Below are positions 36,946 through 45,366 of a DNA stretch of 64,000 nucleotides, one piece after another. The notes under the pieces are model-generated. The model was given only the letters and a program-made list of their open reading frames with translations, searched no databases and was not told the origin of the DNA. Numbering within the stretch: position 1 is the first letter of the stretch; every line of letters begins with the position of its first letter. The DNA is from Devosia soli (lineage in GTDB: Bacteria > Pseudomonadota > Alphaproteobacteria > Rhizobiales > Devosiaceae), in assembly GCF_000970455.1 (NCBI RefSeq), contig NZ_LAJG01000048.1, forward strand, positions 62,001 to 126,000, written 5' to 3'. Both the position numbers and the translations under genes were made by a program.

Positions 36946-38561
36946 GGGTTGAGGTGCCCTGCCCTTTCCATTTCCTCTGATATCCAGGCGAGCGGCATGT
37001 GGCCGTAGCTGAGGAGATGATCGTGGAAACCGAGCGTGTCGCCCTTCCAGCGCTGGCGCAAGCTTTTGATGCCTTCAACGCCCAGCCAATACATCAGGCG
37101 CGAGCCCGGCAGCATGGAATTGCGTACGACTTCACCCTCGACGCGGGCGGCGGCAAAGCCGGCCTCGCGGTAGAAGGCCATGGCCTCATCAAGGCTCCAA
37201 TCGCCGAGATGGAGTTTTATATCGACAAGGACGCTCGCCGCGTTGCGGCGCTCGAACTGCTTGAGTAGGAGGATTTCCTCGGGCGTGTAGAAGCCCGGCG
37301 CTTCCATCAGCAGGTCTTCGACATAGCAGGCCCAGCCTTCGATGAGCGTGCCAGATCCGAGAAAGGCGAGGCCGAGTGCGCAATCGGTGCCGGCGATGCG
37401 CGCGAGGCGCGATTGGGCGGCACGGGCGCGGGTGTTCTGCGTGTGATGGCCGACGCTGCCGTGGTGGACCGAATGGATGGTTTTGACCATGGCGGTATTG
37501 TTGCCACGGAGAAACGCCTGCTCATCCTCGCCGGGCGGGGTCACCCAATATACGCTGCCGGCACCGGGATTGAGGCCGGGGGGCGAGCGATAAAAGAGGA
37601 AGTACAGTGGCTGGCTGATCTTGCGGAAGCACGGGGCCATCCAGCGGTAGTCGAGATCGTATTCCTGCGCCGGGGTGACGAGTTCGGCGCCTTGGGCAAC
37701 CGCTTGCACGTCCCAATCCATATAGCTGTCAAAGACCGCTTCGGGATCGGCGGGATGGATGTCGGCGAGACTGGCGAGGATCTGGTCGACACTGCGGCTC
37801 GGGTCGATGGCGCGGGCCATCTCGGCCATCTCGTCGCCCATGCGCTTATAGGCGGCTTCGGCCAAGTCGACGGCTTCGCGCGGCGACATGGGAAGGCCGT
37901 GGATTTCGGTCATAAGCTGGCTGAGATAGGCTTCGCCACAGGCCGGATCAGCGTCGGGCTGGGTGTCGAGCGCGGCGGCGAAGGCTTCGAAGGCGTCGGC
38001 GGCCTGGCGCGCGGGTTCGGCCCAATCGTCGGCGAATTCTTCGTGGAGCTTTATGTCACTGCGCAAGAAACCGGCCATGGCCGTCGCTTCCTTTTGCGCG
38101 CGCTTGATCCAGCCTTGCGCAGCGGGCACGCCATCGAGGCGTTCGGCGGCGGCGCGGAGGAAGGTGTCAATGCCGTTGAGCCGCGCGACCAGCGCCGCGT
38201 GGCGGATCGGCATGGATTGCGGCAGGAGCAGCGAAATGATCGAGAAGGCCGCTTCGCCCGAATACCATGCAGGGTTGTGGAGGCGCGGACGTGTTTCGGC
38301 GGCGAGGCGCTGCATGCGCAGCTCGGCCAGCATCATGCGCCGGTCGAGCCGATCGCCGAGATTTTCGGGTTCCTCGCTGGCCTCAAGACGGGCGAGGAGA
38401 TCGTCGATTTCGGCGATCTCTTCAGTCAGCGTTTCGGGGCCAGCCGGGGGAAGCTCGCTATCATGGGCCTTGTCGCCCATGAAGGTCGCGTCGACTGGGC
38501 GGAAGCGCCAGTGATGGGCGAGGAAGTCATCGACCAGCGCCGGATCGTAGGAAACCGTCAT
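36942..38561 (-). CDS. DUF885 family protein lacking the metal-motif glutamate
   Basis: The 539-residue protein begins MTVSYDPALVDDFLAHHWRFRP and is of the DUF885 family, which resembles zinc metallopeptidases with an HExxPGHH-like motif. Here the aligned stretch is HHGSVGHHTQ at about residues 366-375: the catalytic Glu is His and the Pro is Val. The second DUF885 protein of this block keeps HEVYPGH. This copy could be a non-catalytic partner or use another mechanism. No signal peptide is visible. It overlaps the MocA-type gene upstream and the DppD-like gene downstream by four bases each. Confidence 0.82.
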   Translation of the reverse strand: MTVSYDPALVDDFLAHHWRFRPVDATFMGDKAHDSELPPAGPETLTEEIAEIDDLLARLEASEEPENLGDRLDRRMMLAELRMQRLAAETRPRLHNPAWYSGEAAFSIISLLLPQSMPIRHAALVARLNGIDTFLRAAAERLDGVPAAQGWIKRAQKEATAMAGFLRSDIKLHEEFADDWAEPARQAADAFEAFAAALDTQPDADPACGEAYLSQLMTEIHGLPMSPREAVDLAEAAYKRMGDEMAEMARAIDPSRSVDQILASLADIHPADPEAVFDSYMDWDVQAVAQGAELVTPAQEYDLDYRWMAPCFRKISQPLYFLFYRSPPGLNPGAGSVYWVTPPGEDEQAFLRGNNTAMVKTIHSVHHGSVGHHTQNTRARAAQSRLARIAGTDCALGLAFLGSGTLIEGWACYVEDLLMEAPGFYTPEEILLLKQFERRNAASVLVDIKLHLGDWSLDEAMAFYREAGFAAARVEGEVVRNSMLPGSRLMYWLGVEGIKSLRQRWKGDTLGFHDHLLSYGHMPLAWISEEMERAGHLNP

Positions 38562-39673
38562 GCGCTCTTGCCCGGCAGGTCGACCCAGCGGCGCTCGAAA
38601 TGCGCCTTGATGATCGCGTCGACGATTTCCTGACTCTTGGCGCCATCGAAGAAGGTGCACTCCTGCGGCCGATCTTCGAGGATTTCATCGACGAAGTGGC
38701 GGACGAGATTGCGGTAGTAGAGTTCGGGCCAGGGCGTGTTGAGCGTCGTGCCTGGCGGCAGGGCTTCGGGGCCGACATCGTAGGGGATGAACTCGACGGC
38801 TTCGGCCTTGGCGATTTTCAGGGTTTCGGCGGTGCCGAATTCCGAGATCAGGCGGGCAACGGCGGCGCCCTTAGAGCCATAGACGCGGATTTCGACACCG
38901 GGATAATTGCCGACGGCGACATAAGAGGTCTGGAGGAGACCCTGTGCGCCATTGGCATATTCGACCAGAGCCACAGCACCGTCTTCGACCTTGATCTTTT
39001 GGAGGCCGACTTCGCCGCGCACGATGCGTTCGGGGATGAAATTCTTCATCGTCGAGGCGACGGAGCCGAACTCGCCGCCGAGCCAGCGCATGAGGTCGAT
39101 GAGGTGCGAGCCATAGCCGACGATCGAAGCCGGGATCAGCGAATTGCGATCAACGCCCGGCGTGATTTGGCGCAGTGGCTCCTGCGGATCGAGCCACTGG
39201 GAATTCTGCTCGAAGCCGTGGATGTGGAACACTTCGCCGAGCGTGCCGTCATCGATCCACTTCTTGATCTGCCGGATGGCAGGCGAATAGCGGAAGGTGA
39301 AGCCGAGCTTGGTGCGGACGCCCTTGGCATCGGCCTTGGCCGCGGCATCGAAAGCTGGAGCGGCTTCGGTGTGGAGCGGCTTTTCCGAAAGGACGTGCTT
39401 GCCGCCTTCGATGGCGAGGAGGCTGAGCGGCAGGTGGGTATGGGTCGGGGTGCAGACGTCGACCATCTGCACATCCGGGTCGGCAATGAGCTTTTCGGGG
39501 TCGGTGAAGACCTTTTTGGCCCCGTATTTTTCGCCCATGGCGTTGGCGCGATCGGGATCGAGATCGCAGACGGCGATCAGGTCGACGCGCTCATGCGCCT
39601 TGTAGCCGGGAAGGTGTGCCTTATCGGCCCAGGTATGCGCGCCGATAAGGCCGACGCCGAGTTTGCTGGTCAT
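38558..39673 (-). CDS. Gfo/Idh/MocA family oxidoreductase
   Basis: The 371-residue protein has the Rossmann start KLGVGLIGAHTWADKAHLPG and the EKP motif (HVLSEKPLHTEA) with the catalytic lysine; the C-terminal domain has the usual GYGSHLIDLMRWLGG stretch. It would oxidise or reduce a sugar, inositol or other hydroxy compound with NAD(P). It overlaps the ketopantoate-reductase-like gene and the DUF885 gene by four bases each, so it is part of the same catabolic unit. The substrate is unknown. Confidence 0.87.
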   Translation of the reverse strand: MTSKLGVGLIGAHTWADKAHLPGYKAHERVDLIAVCDLDPDRANAMGEKYGAKKVFTDPEKLIADPDVQMVDVCTPTHTHLPLSLLAIEGGKHVLSEKPLHTEAAPAFDAAAKADAKGVRTKLGFTFRYSPAIRQIKKWIDDGTLGEVFHIHGFEQNSQWLDPQEPLRQITPGVDRNSLIPASIVGYGSHLIDLMRWLGGEFGSVASTMKNFIPERIVRGEVGLQKIKVEDGAVALVEYANGAQGLLQTSYVAVGNYPGVEIRVYGSKGAAVARLISEFGTAETLKIAKAEAVEFIPYDVGPEALPPGTTLNTPWPELYYRNLVRHFVDEILEDRPQECTFFDGAKSQEIVDAIIKAHFERRWVDLPGKSA

Positions 39674-40752
39674 GGCAGGGTCTTTCCGATCTCGGCCGCA
39701 TAGGCTTCGAGTTCATCATAATTATGGAAGCCGAGCTGGCGCTTGCCGTCTTCGATCTCGTAGATCATCCCGACCATCTTCTCGTTGAGACGGGTATCGG
39801 CGCCGGCCTTCTTGCCGAACTCGATGAGTTTTCCGGCAAAGGCGCGGGTTTCGGACGGGCGCTTGCGATAAACGATATCCCACCAGATGCCCGAACCCTT
39901 TTTCTTGAAATTGTGGGTCGGCTTGTTGTCCTGGTCCTTCTTGAGGAGCCAGATGGCGTGGTCGATATTGGCGAGGAGTTTCTTGGTGTCCTCGGCCGTC
40001 TTCACGCGATAATTGGCGGGATCGAAGAAGTCGAAGGCCTGGATGTCGATATTGTTGGCGTCGGCGATTTCGAGGGCTTCCTTGACGATAGCGCCGGCAA
40101 GGCGGGCATAGCGCTCGACCCCGAGCGTGTCGCGGATCTTGGCGTCGGCCAGGGCCGAGAAGACGACCTGGGCGGAATAGACTTCCTTGGCCCAGATCTG
40201 GCCCCAGATGCGGTCCGAATATTGAACTTCGGTGAGGGCCGAGAGCGCGTCGCCGATCTCTTTGAGCCGCGGGGTCATCTCGCCGCTCATCTCGCCAAGC
40301 TGGATCGGGCCTTCGTGGACGAATTCGATATAGCCCGGATCGACCAGCGCGCCGCCATAATTGGGGATCGAGCCGATGATGATGTTCTTGCCGGGGAGGC
40401 CATGTTCGTCGAGCAGCGCGATCATGTCGGGCTCGTTGAAGCCGTTCTGGTAGGAGACGACGGCGCTGTCTGCCTTGAGGAGCGGCACGATCTGCTTGAG
40501 GGCTTCGAGCGTGTGCTGGGATTTGGTGGCGACAAGGACGACGCCGAGATCGCCCGAGAGCTGGTCGGGGGTCGCAGCCTTGACCTTGACGTTAAGGTCG
40601 CCACGGACGCCGTCGATGGTCATGCCATTGGCGTTGAGGGCGTCGACATGTTCTTTCCAGCGATCGACGAGGAGCACGTCGTGGCCGGCTTTGGTCATAT
40701 AGGCGCCGGCCAGACCGCCGATGGCGCCGGCACCGATAATGGTGAATTTCAT
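39670..40752 (-). CDS. 2-dehydropantoate 2-reductase family protein
   Basis: The 360-residue protein has the PanE/ApbA nucleotide motif IIGAGAIGGLAGAYMTKAGHDV, a C-terminal helical domain and the family lysine region (RIWGQIWAKEVYSAQV). True PanE makes pantoate for CoA, but many relatives act on other 2-keto or 2-hydroxy acids in catabolic clusters. The operon position here, beside a MocA-type oxidoreductase and hydrolases, argues for a catabolic role. It overlaps the next gene by four bases. Confidence 0.85.
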   Translation of the reverse strand: MKFTIIGAGAIGGLAGAYMTKAGHDVLLVDRWKEHVDALNANGMTIDGVRGDLNVKVKAATPDQLSGDLGVVLVATKSQHTLEALKQIVPLLKADSAVVSYQNGFNEPDMIALLDEHGLPGKNIIIGSIPNYGGALVDPGYIEFVHEGPIQLGEMSGEMTPRLKEIGDALSALTEVQYSDRIWGQIWAKEVYSAQVVFSALADAKIRDTLGVERYARLAGAIVKEALEIADANNIDIQAFDFFDPANYRVKTAEDTKKLLANIDHAIWLLKKDQDNKPTHNFKKKGSGIWWDIVYRKRPSETRAFAGKLIEFGKKAGADTRLNEKMVGMIYEIEDGKRQLGFHNYDELEAYAAEIGKTLP

Positions 40753-40774
40753 GGGTGGGGCCCTGACCTTATTG

Positions 40775-41959
40775 TTAGTTGGCGACCTGGGGGAACATCG
40801 AGAGGCTCTCGGGCGAGTTCGCGTAGGAATAGAGCGCCTTGATGAAGGCGGGACGCTCGGCGTCTGTCACGCGTTCGCGCACCTTGCGGACGATCTCGTT
40901 GCCGGCCCAGTAGGAGGAGATGAAAGGACCGCGGAAGGGGTGGGCGGCCATGCGCAGGCGGCCCTGGACCCAGGCTTCCTGGCCCATGGCGGTGGTGCGG
41001 AGGTAATTGGCGACGTCTTCGCGCGGCATGCCTTCGACCATCAGCATCCAGGCGGCGCTGGTCTGGGCGGCGGAGCGGACGCGACGGAGCTCGATGTGGA
41101 TTGCGTCATCGTCGTCTTCGACGAAATCGATGAGGTGCACGCCCTGGTCGCCGATGCCTTCCTGCACGCAACCGGTGATGGCGTCGGTGGTGATGAGGAG
41201 GGCGTCGGCCGGGGCTTCGCCGGCATCGACGGCGGCCTTGGTCGACAGAAGCTGGGTCGAGTGGCCGGGATAGACTTCGTGGCAGACCAGGTGTTTGAGC
41301 GCGGCGCGGGTGAAGCTGAGGTCGAAATTGAGGTCCATCTTGCCTTCGTTGAAGGAGCAGCGGGCAGTGTAGAACATGCCGCGGACCGGGTTGAGGACCA
41401 TGTCATAATCGCCGGTGTCGAAGATCATGGCGTCGGTCTTGGCCTTGGCCTTGGCCATAAGCTCGCGGAAGACGGTCTCGACCTGTTCAGCAGGGATGGC
41501 GCGGGCTTCTTCCCAGGCGGCGACGCGTTCGCCGAGGGTGCCGTTGACGAAGCCCGAGCGCTTGAGCACCGCGTCGAGCTTGGCGCGGGCGTCTTCAATG
41601 ACGGCGGCGTCTTCGCGACCGGCGGGGGCGCCGACGAGCTGGGTGACCTTTTCCTCAAAGCTGGGGCTCGCGCCAGCCAGCATCTTGGTGGCAGTGCGGA
41701 CCGAGCGGATCATGCCTTCAAGGAAGACTTTTCGCGGGCTCGCCGGCAGGGCGGCGGCTTCGGTGACAAGCGTGTCGAGATCGGCCTTGATGGCTTCGAC
41801 GTCATTGTATTGACGCGCCGGAATGCTGTCGCCACCGAGATAGATCGGGACGAGACCTTCGCCGCCAAGAAGGCTCTTGTCGGCGGGCTGGCGGCGCTCA
41901 TAGGCGTCGATGCCCATGGTGATGGCGGTGAGGTCGCGACCGATCTCGAAGGAATTCAT
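40775..41959 (-). CDS. DUF885-like metallopeptidase-type protein (intact HEVYPGH)
   Basis: The 394-residue protein starts MNSFEIGRDLTAITMGIDAY and carries the motif HEVYPGHSTQLL at about residues 227-238, the DUF885-type metal site, followed by GIGDQGVHLIDFVEDDDD. It is shorter than the other DUF885 protein of the block but has the active-site residues that copy lacks. It would act in the cytoplasm on a peptide or amide bond. I start at the ATG at 41959; the open frame to 42106 is antisense-like. It follows the VOC gene by 10 bp. Confidence 0.75.
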   Translation of the reverse strand: MNSFEIGRDLTAITMGIDAYERRQPADKSLLGGEGLVPIYLGGDSIPARQYNDVEAIKADLDTLVTEAAALPASPRKVFLEGMIRSVRTATKMLAGASPSFEEKVTQLVGAPAGREDAAVIEDARAKLDAVLKRSGFVNGTLGERVAAWEEARAIPAEQVETVFRELMAKAKAKTDAMIFDTGDYDMVLNPVRGMFYTARCSFNEGKMDLNFDLSFTRAALKHLVCHEVYPGHSTQLLSTKAAVDAGEAPADALLITTDAITGCVQEGIGDQGVHLIDFVEDDDDAIHIELRRVRSAAQTSAAWMLMVEGMPREDVANYLRTTAMGQEAWVQGRLRMAAHPFRGPFISSYWAGNEIVRKVRERVTDAERPAFIKALYSYANSPESLSMFPQVAN

Positions 41960-41969
41960 GGGATAAAAC

Positions 41970-42380
41970 TCAGTGTTCGAAGATGGCGTCGGGATTGCGG
42001 AAGGACTTGAATTCAAGCGCATTGCCCGAAGGGTCGAGGAGGAAGAAGGTCCCCTGCTCGCCCGGCTCGCCCTCAAAGCGGATCTTTGGCTCCATGACGA
42101 AGGCATAGGAGGCGCCGCGGAGGCGCTCGATCAGGCCGTTCCAGGTGTCCCAGGGGAGCACGGCGCCAAAATGGTGCAACGGCACCATGTCATTGCCGAC
42201 CTTGGAGCGGGCGGTGGGCTTCGGGTCATTGTTGATGTGAGCGGAGAGCTGGTGGCCGAAGAAGTCGAAATCTATCCAGTTCTCGGCCTCGCGCCCGACC
42301 TTGCAGCCGATGATCTCGCCATAGAAATTTCGGGTGCTTTCTTTGTCCTTCACTGCGAAGGCCATGTGAAATGGGATCAT
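41970..42380 (-). CDS. VOC family protein (glyoxalase/dioxygenase type)
   Basis: The 136-residue protein is a single VOC unit (MIPFHMAFAVKDKESTRNFYGEIIGCKVGR...) with probable metal ligands His5 (FHMAF), a second His in VPLHHFGAVL and Glu in ALEFKSF. The family includes glyoxalases, extradiol dioxygenases and epimerases. It is the first gene of the leftward catabolic unit and divergent from a LysR regulator with a 128-bp gap. I start at 42380 by family fit. Confidence 0.83.
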   Translation of the reverse strand: MIPFHMAFAVKDKESTRNFYGEIIGCKVGREAENWIDFDFFGHQLSAHINNDPKPTARSKVGNDMVPLHHFGAVLPWDTWNGLIERLRGASYAFVMEPKIRFEGEPGEQGTFFLLDPSGNALEFKSFRNPDAIFEH

Positions 42381-42508
42381 TTGGCGGGTCCAAGAGGATG
42401 AGGAACGATCGCGGCTCTCCCGCGTCTCAAGGAAAAAGCTAAACGCTTGGCGTCTTGCTGCAAGGCGCATAAAGATTGCCCTTGCATGACCTCATGGAAT
42501 GATAATCA

Positions 42509-43399
42509 GTGAAACGGCGCATTCTTCCTTCCCTCAACGCATTAAGAACCTTCGAAGCGGTCGCTCGCTACAACTCCTTCACCCGCGCGGCGGAAGAGCT
42601 CAATGTGACGCAAAGCGCCGCAAGCCGGCTTGTGCACAGCCTTGAGGAATATCTCGAGGTGCCGCTCTTCACGAGGCGCAGCCGGCGCATCCAGCTCACC
42701 GACCAAGGCGAATATTATAGCCGCCTCGTCAGCCGCTCACTCGATCTGCTTGAGGCCGGGACGGTCGAATTGATGTCGTCCAAGGCCGGCAAGGGCACGC
42801 TTTCGGTGGGCATGCTGCCGACCTTCGGCACGCGCTGGCTGCTGCCGCGCCTGCCCTCGTTTCAGAAGCTCTATCCCGATGTGTCTGTGAATGTGGTCTC
42901 CAGTGACGGCGACCTCGATTTCACGCGCGAGCGCATCGATATCGCCATTCGCTTCGGCCATGGCGAATGGAGCGATGCGCTGGTCGATCCGCTGATGAGC
43001 GAGGAAGTACAGGTTGTCTGCTCTCCGGCGCTGCTCGATCAGGACAACCCGCTTGACGAGCCGCAGGACATCGCCCGCTACCGGCTCATCGACCATTCGA
43101 CCCGTCCCTATAGCTGGGAGCACTGGTTCCGATCGGTCGGCGCCGACCTGCCCCATATCAACTGGGGCCCGCGGCTCGAGCATTTCTTCATGATCATTGA
43201 AGCGGCCAAAGCAGGGCTCGGCATGGCCTTGCTCCCGACATTCCTCATCGAGGAAGAACTGACGAGCGGCACGCTCGTCGCCCCGTTCAAGTCCCGTGTT
43301 TCGGGGCCCGGCGCCTATTACCTCATCACCCCCCAAACCAAGGCAGGCCTGCCCCGCGTCATGGCTTTCAGGCGCTGGGTCCTCGATCAACTCAAATAG
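42509..43399 (+). CDS. LysR family transcriptional regulator (GcvA-like)
   Basis: The 296-residue protein has a LysR helix-turn-helix (LNALRTFEAVARYNSFTRAAEELNVTQSAASRLVHSLEEYL) and a co-inducer domain of the GcvA/AmpR-like type (SVGMLPTFGTRWLLPRLPSF). It is divergent from the VOC-DUF885-KPR-MocA-Dpp unit, the usual layout for a LysR activator of a catabolic operon. The start is GTG at 42509 without a strong ribosome site. A CTTGC-T-GCAAG palindrome at 42454-42464 in the shared gap is a possible binding site. Confidence 0.88.
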   Translation: MKRRILPSLNALRTFEAVARYNSFTRAAEELNVTQSAASRLVHSLEEYLEVPLFTRRSRRIQLTDQGEYYSRLVSRSLDLLEAGTVELMSSKAGKGTLSVGMLPTFGTRWLLPRLPSFQKLYPDVSVNVVSSDGDLDFTRERIDIAIRFGHGEWSDALVDPLMSEEVQVVCSPALLDQDNPLDEPQDIARYRLIDHSTRPYSWEHWFRSVGADLPHINWGPRLEHFFMIIEAAKAGLGMALLPTFLIEEELTSGTLVAPFKSRVSGPGAYYLITPQTKAGLPRVMAFRRWVLDQLK

Positions 43400-43602
43400 C
43401 GTCAGCGCCCATAAGCGCAGCAGCTTGGTCCGCAACTCCCTGCCCAATGGCATTCCGGTCGAAATCGGCGCGGTGTTCGAAGTGGCTGGGGTTTAGGGGC
43501 GGTTCCAGCGGGGACTAACACGGATGATTGAAGGGCCGGATCGGGCCTGTCGCGCATTGTCCTGCCGGTGCCGCCATCGGGGCGGCAAGCATGGAGGACC
43601 GG

Positions 43603-43956
43603 ATGGCCGGCATCACCTACGACGTCGTCGAACATAATGGCGGCTTCGCCTATCGCGTGGGCGACGTCTTTTCCGAGACTTTTGCCACCCATCAGGCGGC
43701 CCGCGAGGCTGCCGAGTCGGCGGCCGACCGGCAGAGGCTGGCCGGCGAGGACGAGCAGATCCAGTATCAAGATGCGGAGGGGAACTGGCAGGAAGAGTTT
43801 TCGCGCGGCGACGATCATCCGCAAGCCGAAGTCATAGACGAGCTGCCGCAAGACCTCGAAGCGCGCGACCCGAATGGACGTGTGCTAGAAGAAGGCGAAC
43901 TGCCCGATCCGGACCGGGCTCCACTCGGCGATCTGGTCCGCCGGGCATCGCGTTGA
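43603..43956 (+). CDS. DUF2188-like small acidic protein
   Basis: The 117-residue protein starts MAGITYDVVEHNGGFAYRVG and resembles DUF2188 proteins in residues 1-50 (pattern of aromatic and FATHQAAREAAESAADRQRL), followed by a very acidic tail rich in Asp, Glu and Pro. The function is unknown. GGAGG lies five bases before the ATG at 43603; the open frame from 43528 is not supported. The 203 bp before it hold no other gene that I can see. Confidence 0.7.
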   Translation: MAGITYDVVEHNGGFAYRVGDVFSETFATHQAAREAAESAADRQRLAGEDEQIQYQDAEGNWQEEFSRGDDHPQAEVIDELPQDLEARDPNGRVLEEGELPDPDRAPLGDLVRRASR

Positions 43957-44043
43957 AAAGACGATTATGTGCTCGCCGTGCGGAGGCGGGATGGGCAGCA
44001 CTTTTCCTTCGAGCGCGGCTGAACAACCGCGCTTGAGGACGCC

Positions 44044-44235
44044 TCATGCGTCCGTGTCGGGGCGCCTATTTGCCTTGACGAGGGCGCGCAATTGCTTTGA
44101 AAGCTGCGGGCCTTCCATCTGGCTGACGAGATATCCCTCTTTCGAGACTGCCAGCTTGACCTCGGTCACGCTTGCGAACTTTCCGCTCCGTGCAAGTTCG
44201 AAGGCTCGCTCCAAAGCTGTCATATGCGGGATCAT
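44044..44235 (-). CDS. conserved-looking small basic protein, 63 aa
   Basis: The 63-residue protein begins MIPHMTALERAFELARSGKF and continues VTEVKLAVSKEGYLVSQMEG. It looks like the small proteins common in alphaproteobacteria that share a helix-loop-helix of this type; no function is known to me. AGGAG lies five bases before the ATG at 44235, which excludes the longer frame from 44262. It stands directly after the terminator of the second cold-shock gene, in the same direction. Confidence 0.65.
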   Translation of the reverse strand: MIPHMTALERAFELARSGKFASVTEVKLAVSKEGYLVSQMEGPQLSKQLRALVKANRRPDTDA

Positions 44236-44250
44236 GGGCGCTCCTAAACT

Positions 44251-44277
44251 GAAGAAGGCCACCCTGGGGCGGCCTTC
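44251..44277 (-). terminator. terminator of the second cold-shock gene
   Basis: GAAGGCC (44254-44260) pairs with GGCCTTC (44271-44277), extended by CCC/GGG inside; on the minus strand TTCAGTTT follows. It lies 15 bp after the cold-shock stop. Confidence 0.75.
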
Positions 44278-44291
44278 CGGAAAGTAGACGC

Positions 44292-44507
44292 TTACTTGAC
44301 GAGCATCAAGTTGATCGCGGATTCGCGACCATCGCGGCCGGTTTCGACCTCGTAGCTCAGCTTGTCATTTTCATAGAGGCCATCAACGCCCGAATTCTGC
44401 ACCGCCGAGACGTGGACAAAGTGATCCTTACCGCCGTTTTCGGGAGTGATGAAGCCGAAGCCCTTGGTCGAATTGAAGAATTTGACGGTGCCATTGAGTC
44501 TGGACAT
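44292..44507 (-). CDS. cold shock protein (CspA family), second copy
   Basis: The 71-residue cold-shock domain starts MSRLNGTVKFFNSTKGFGFI (RNP1 KGFGFI) and has HFVHVSAV (RNP2). AAGGAAATC lies before the ATG at 44507. It is clearly similar to the copy at 18931 but differs at the C-terminus (NLMLVK). A long leader of about 140 bp lies upstream, typical of cold-shock mRNAs. Confidence 0.95.
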   Translation of the reverse strand: MSRLNGTVKFFNSTKGFGFITPENGGKDHFVHVSAVQNSGVDGLYENDKLSYEVETGRDGRESAINLMLVK

Positions 44508-44705
44508 AGGATGATTTCCTTTTAGCTCGGAGCCGTAGCGGAACGAGCAGTTTCCCCACTGCGACATGCAGAAAGGACCTAAAACGTTCGCAAGATAGAT
44601 CAGAGAGCCAAGACCCAGTTCTCACCGGGGAGAGGCAGCCGACTTGGGCTGAAAACGTATGAAGGGATTATCGCAGGCAATCGTGTCGAGCACAAGGCGC
44701 GGTTT

Positions 44706-45227
44706 TCAATCTCTTCGCGAAGGAGCGGAAAAGGTGGGAGAGCGACCGATCGAAAACTGTTTGTCAGATACTCGCCGTGCCCCTGCCTTCGAGGCAGCGC
44801 CTTGCGGGACTGGTCCAGCAATATCACGAAGCCCGAAGCGTATTATTCGGTAAGCCTGGTGAAAGATCGGATGCCATTCACGATCGAGGTCTTTTTCGAG
44901 CAGGTGCCAGAAGAATAAAAACATGTGGCCACCATCATCTTCAGTCCAATGGCTCCAACTCTGGGGCAAACCATCGGTGTTGAAAGCATAAAAATGCCAT
45001 CGAACCGGCGGCGAGCCGATCATGGCATCGCCCAACAAAACCGGGCTGGCGGCAAGGGACAGGCCGCTTTCTTCCCGCAGCTCGCGTGCGGCAGCTACGG
45101 CCGGCAATTCATTTGGCTCGAGCGTGCCCTTTACGAACTGACGTCCGGCGACCGGGTGCAGGAACGAGAGAACCTCCATCCCCTGAGACGTCTGCCGGAA
45201 CGGCACAGCGCAGACCTTCTCGCCCAT
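44706..45227 (-). CDS. Nudix hydrolase
   Basis: The 173-residue protein has a complete Nudix box (GTLEPNELPAVAAARELREE, then SGL, about residues 34-56). Nudix enzymes split nucleoside diphosphate derivatives; the substrate is unknown. The C-terminal 35 residues are low in hydrophobics and rich in Ala, Gly and Arg and may be a disordered tail. The start at 45227 is the only in-frame ATG that keeps the strand before the box. It stands alone with short gaps on both sides. Confidence 0.78.
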   Translation of the reverse strand: MGEKVCAVPFRQTSQGMEVLSFLHPVAGRQFVKGTLEPNELPAVAAARELREESGLSLAASPVLLGDAMIGSPPVRWHFYAFNTDGLPQSWSHWTEDDGGHMFLFFWHLLEKDLDREWHPIFHQAYRIIRFGLRDIAGPVPQGAASKAGARRVSDKQFSIGRSPTFSAPSRRD

Positions 45228-45366
45228 AATTACCCTCGCTTCGAGACAGGCGCCGGAAGCGAGCGCCAGGCCAATCTTGACGCCCAGCGCTCATGGTTCA
45301 GCTTCAAGACTCCTCTCGCGACGCCTTGTTGATGGCTGGACCGTTCTCGACGCAGCCTAGCGCAAA

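Noticed and set aside
37413..38633. 406-residue plus-strand open frame
   Set aside because: It is fully antisense to the DUF885 gene, which has overlapping neighbours, a family match and a proper start.
40721..42010. 429-residue glycine-rich plus-strand open frame
   Set aside because: It is antisense to the intact DUF885-like gene with HEVYPGH; the glycine-rich composition comes from the opposite strand's codon use.
42454..42464. CTTGC-T-GCAAG as a firm LysR operator
   Set aside because: The 11-bp palindrome is short and does not match a recognised T-N11-A box with certainty, so it is only mentioned with the LysR gene.
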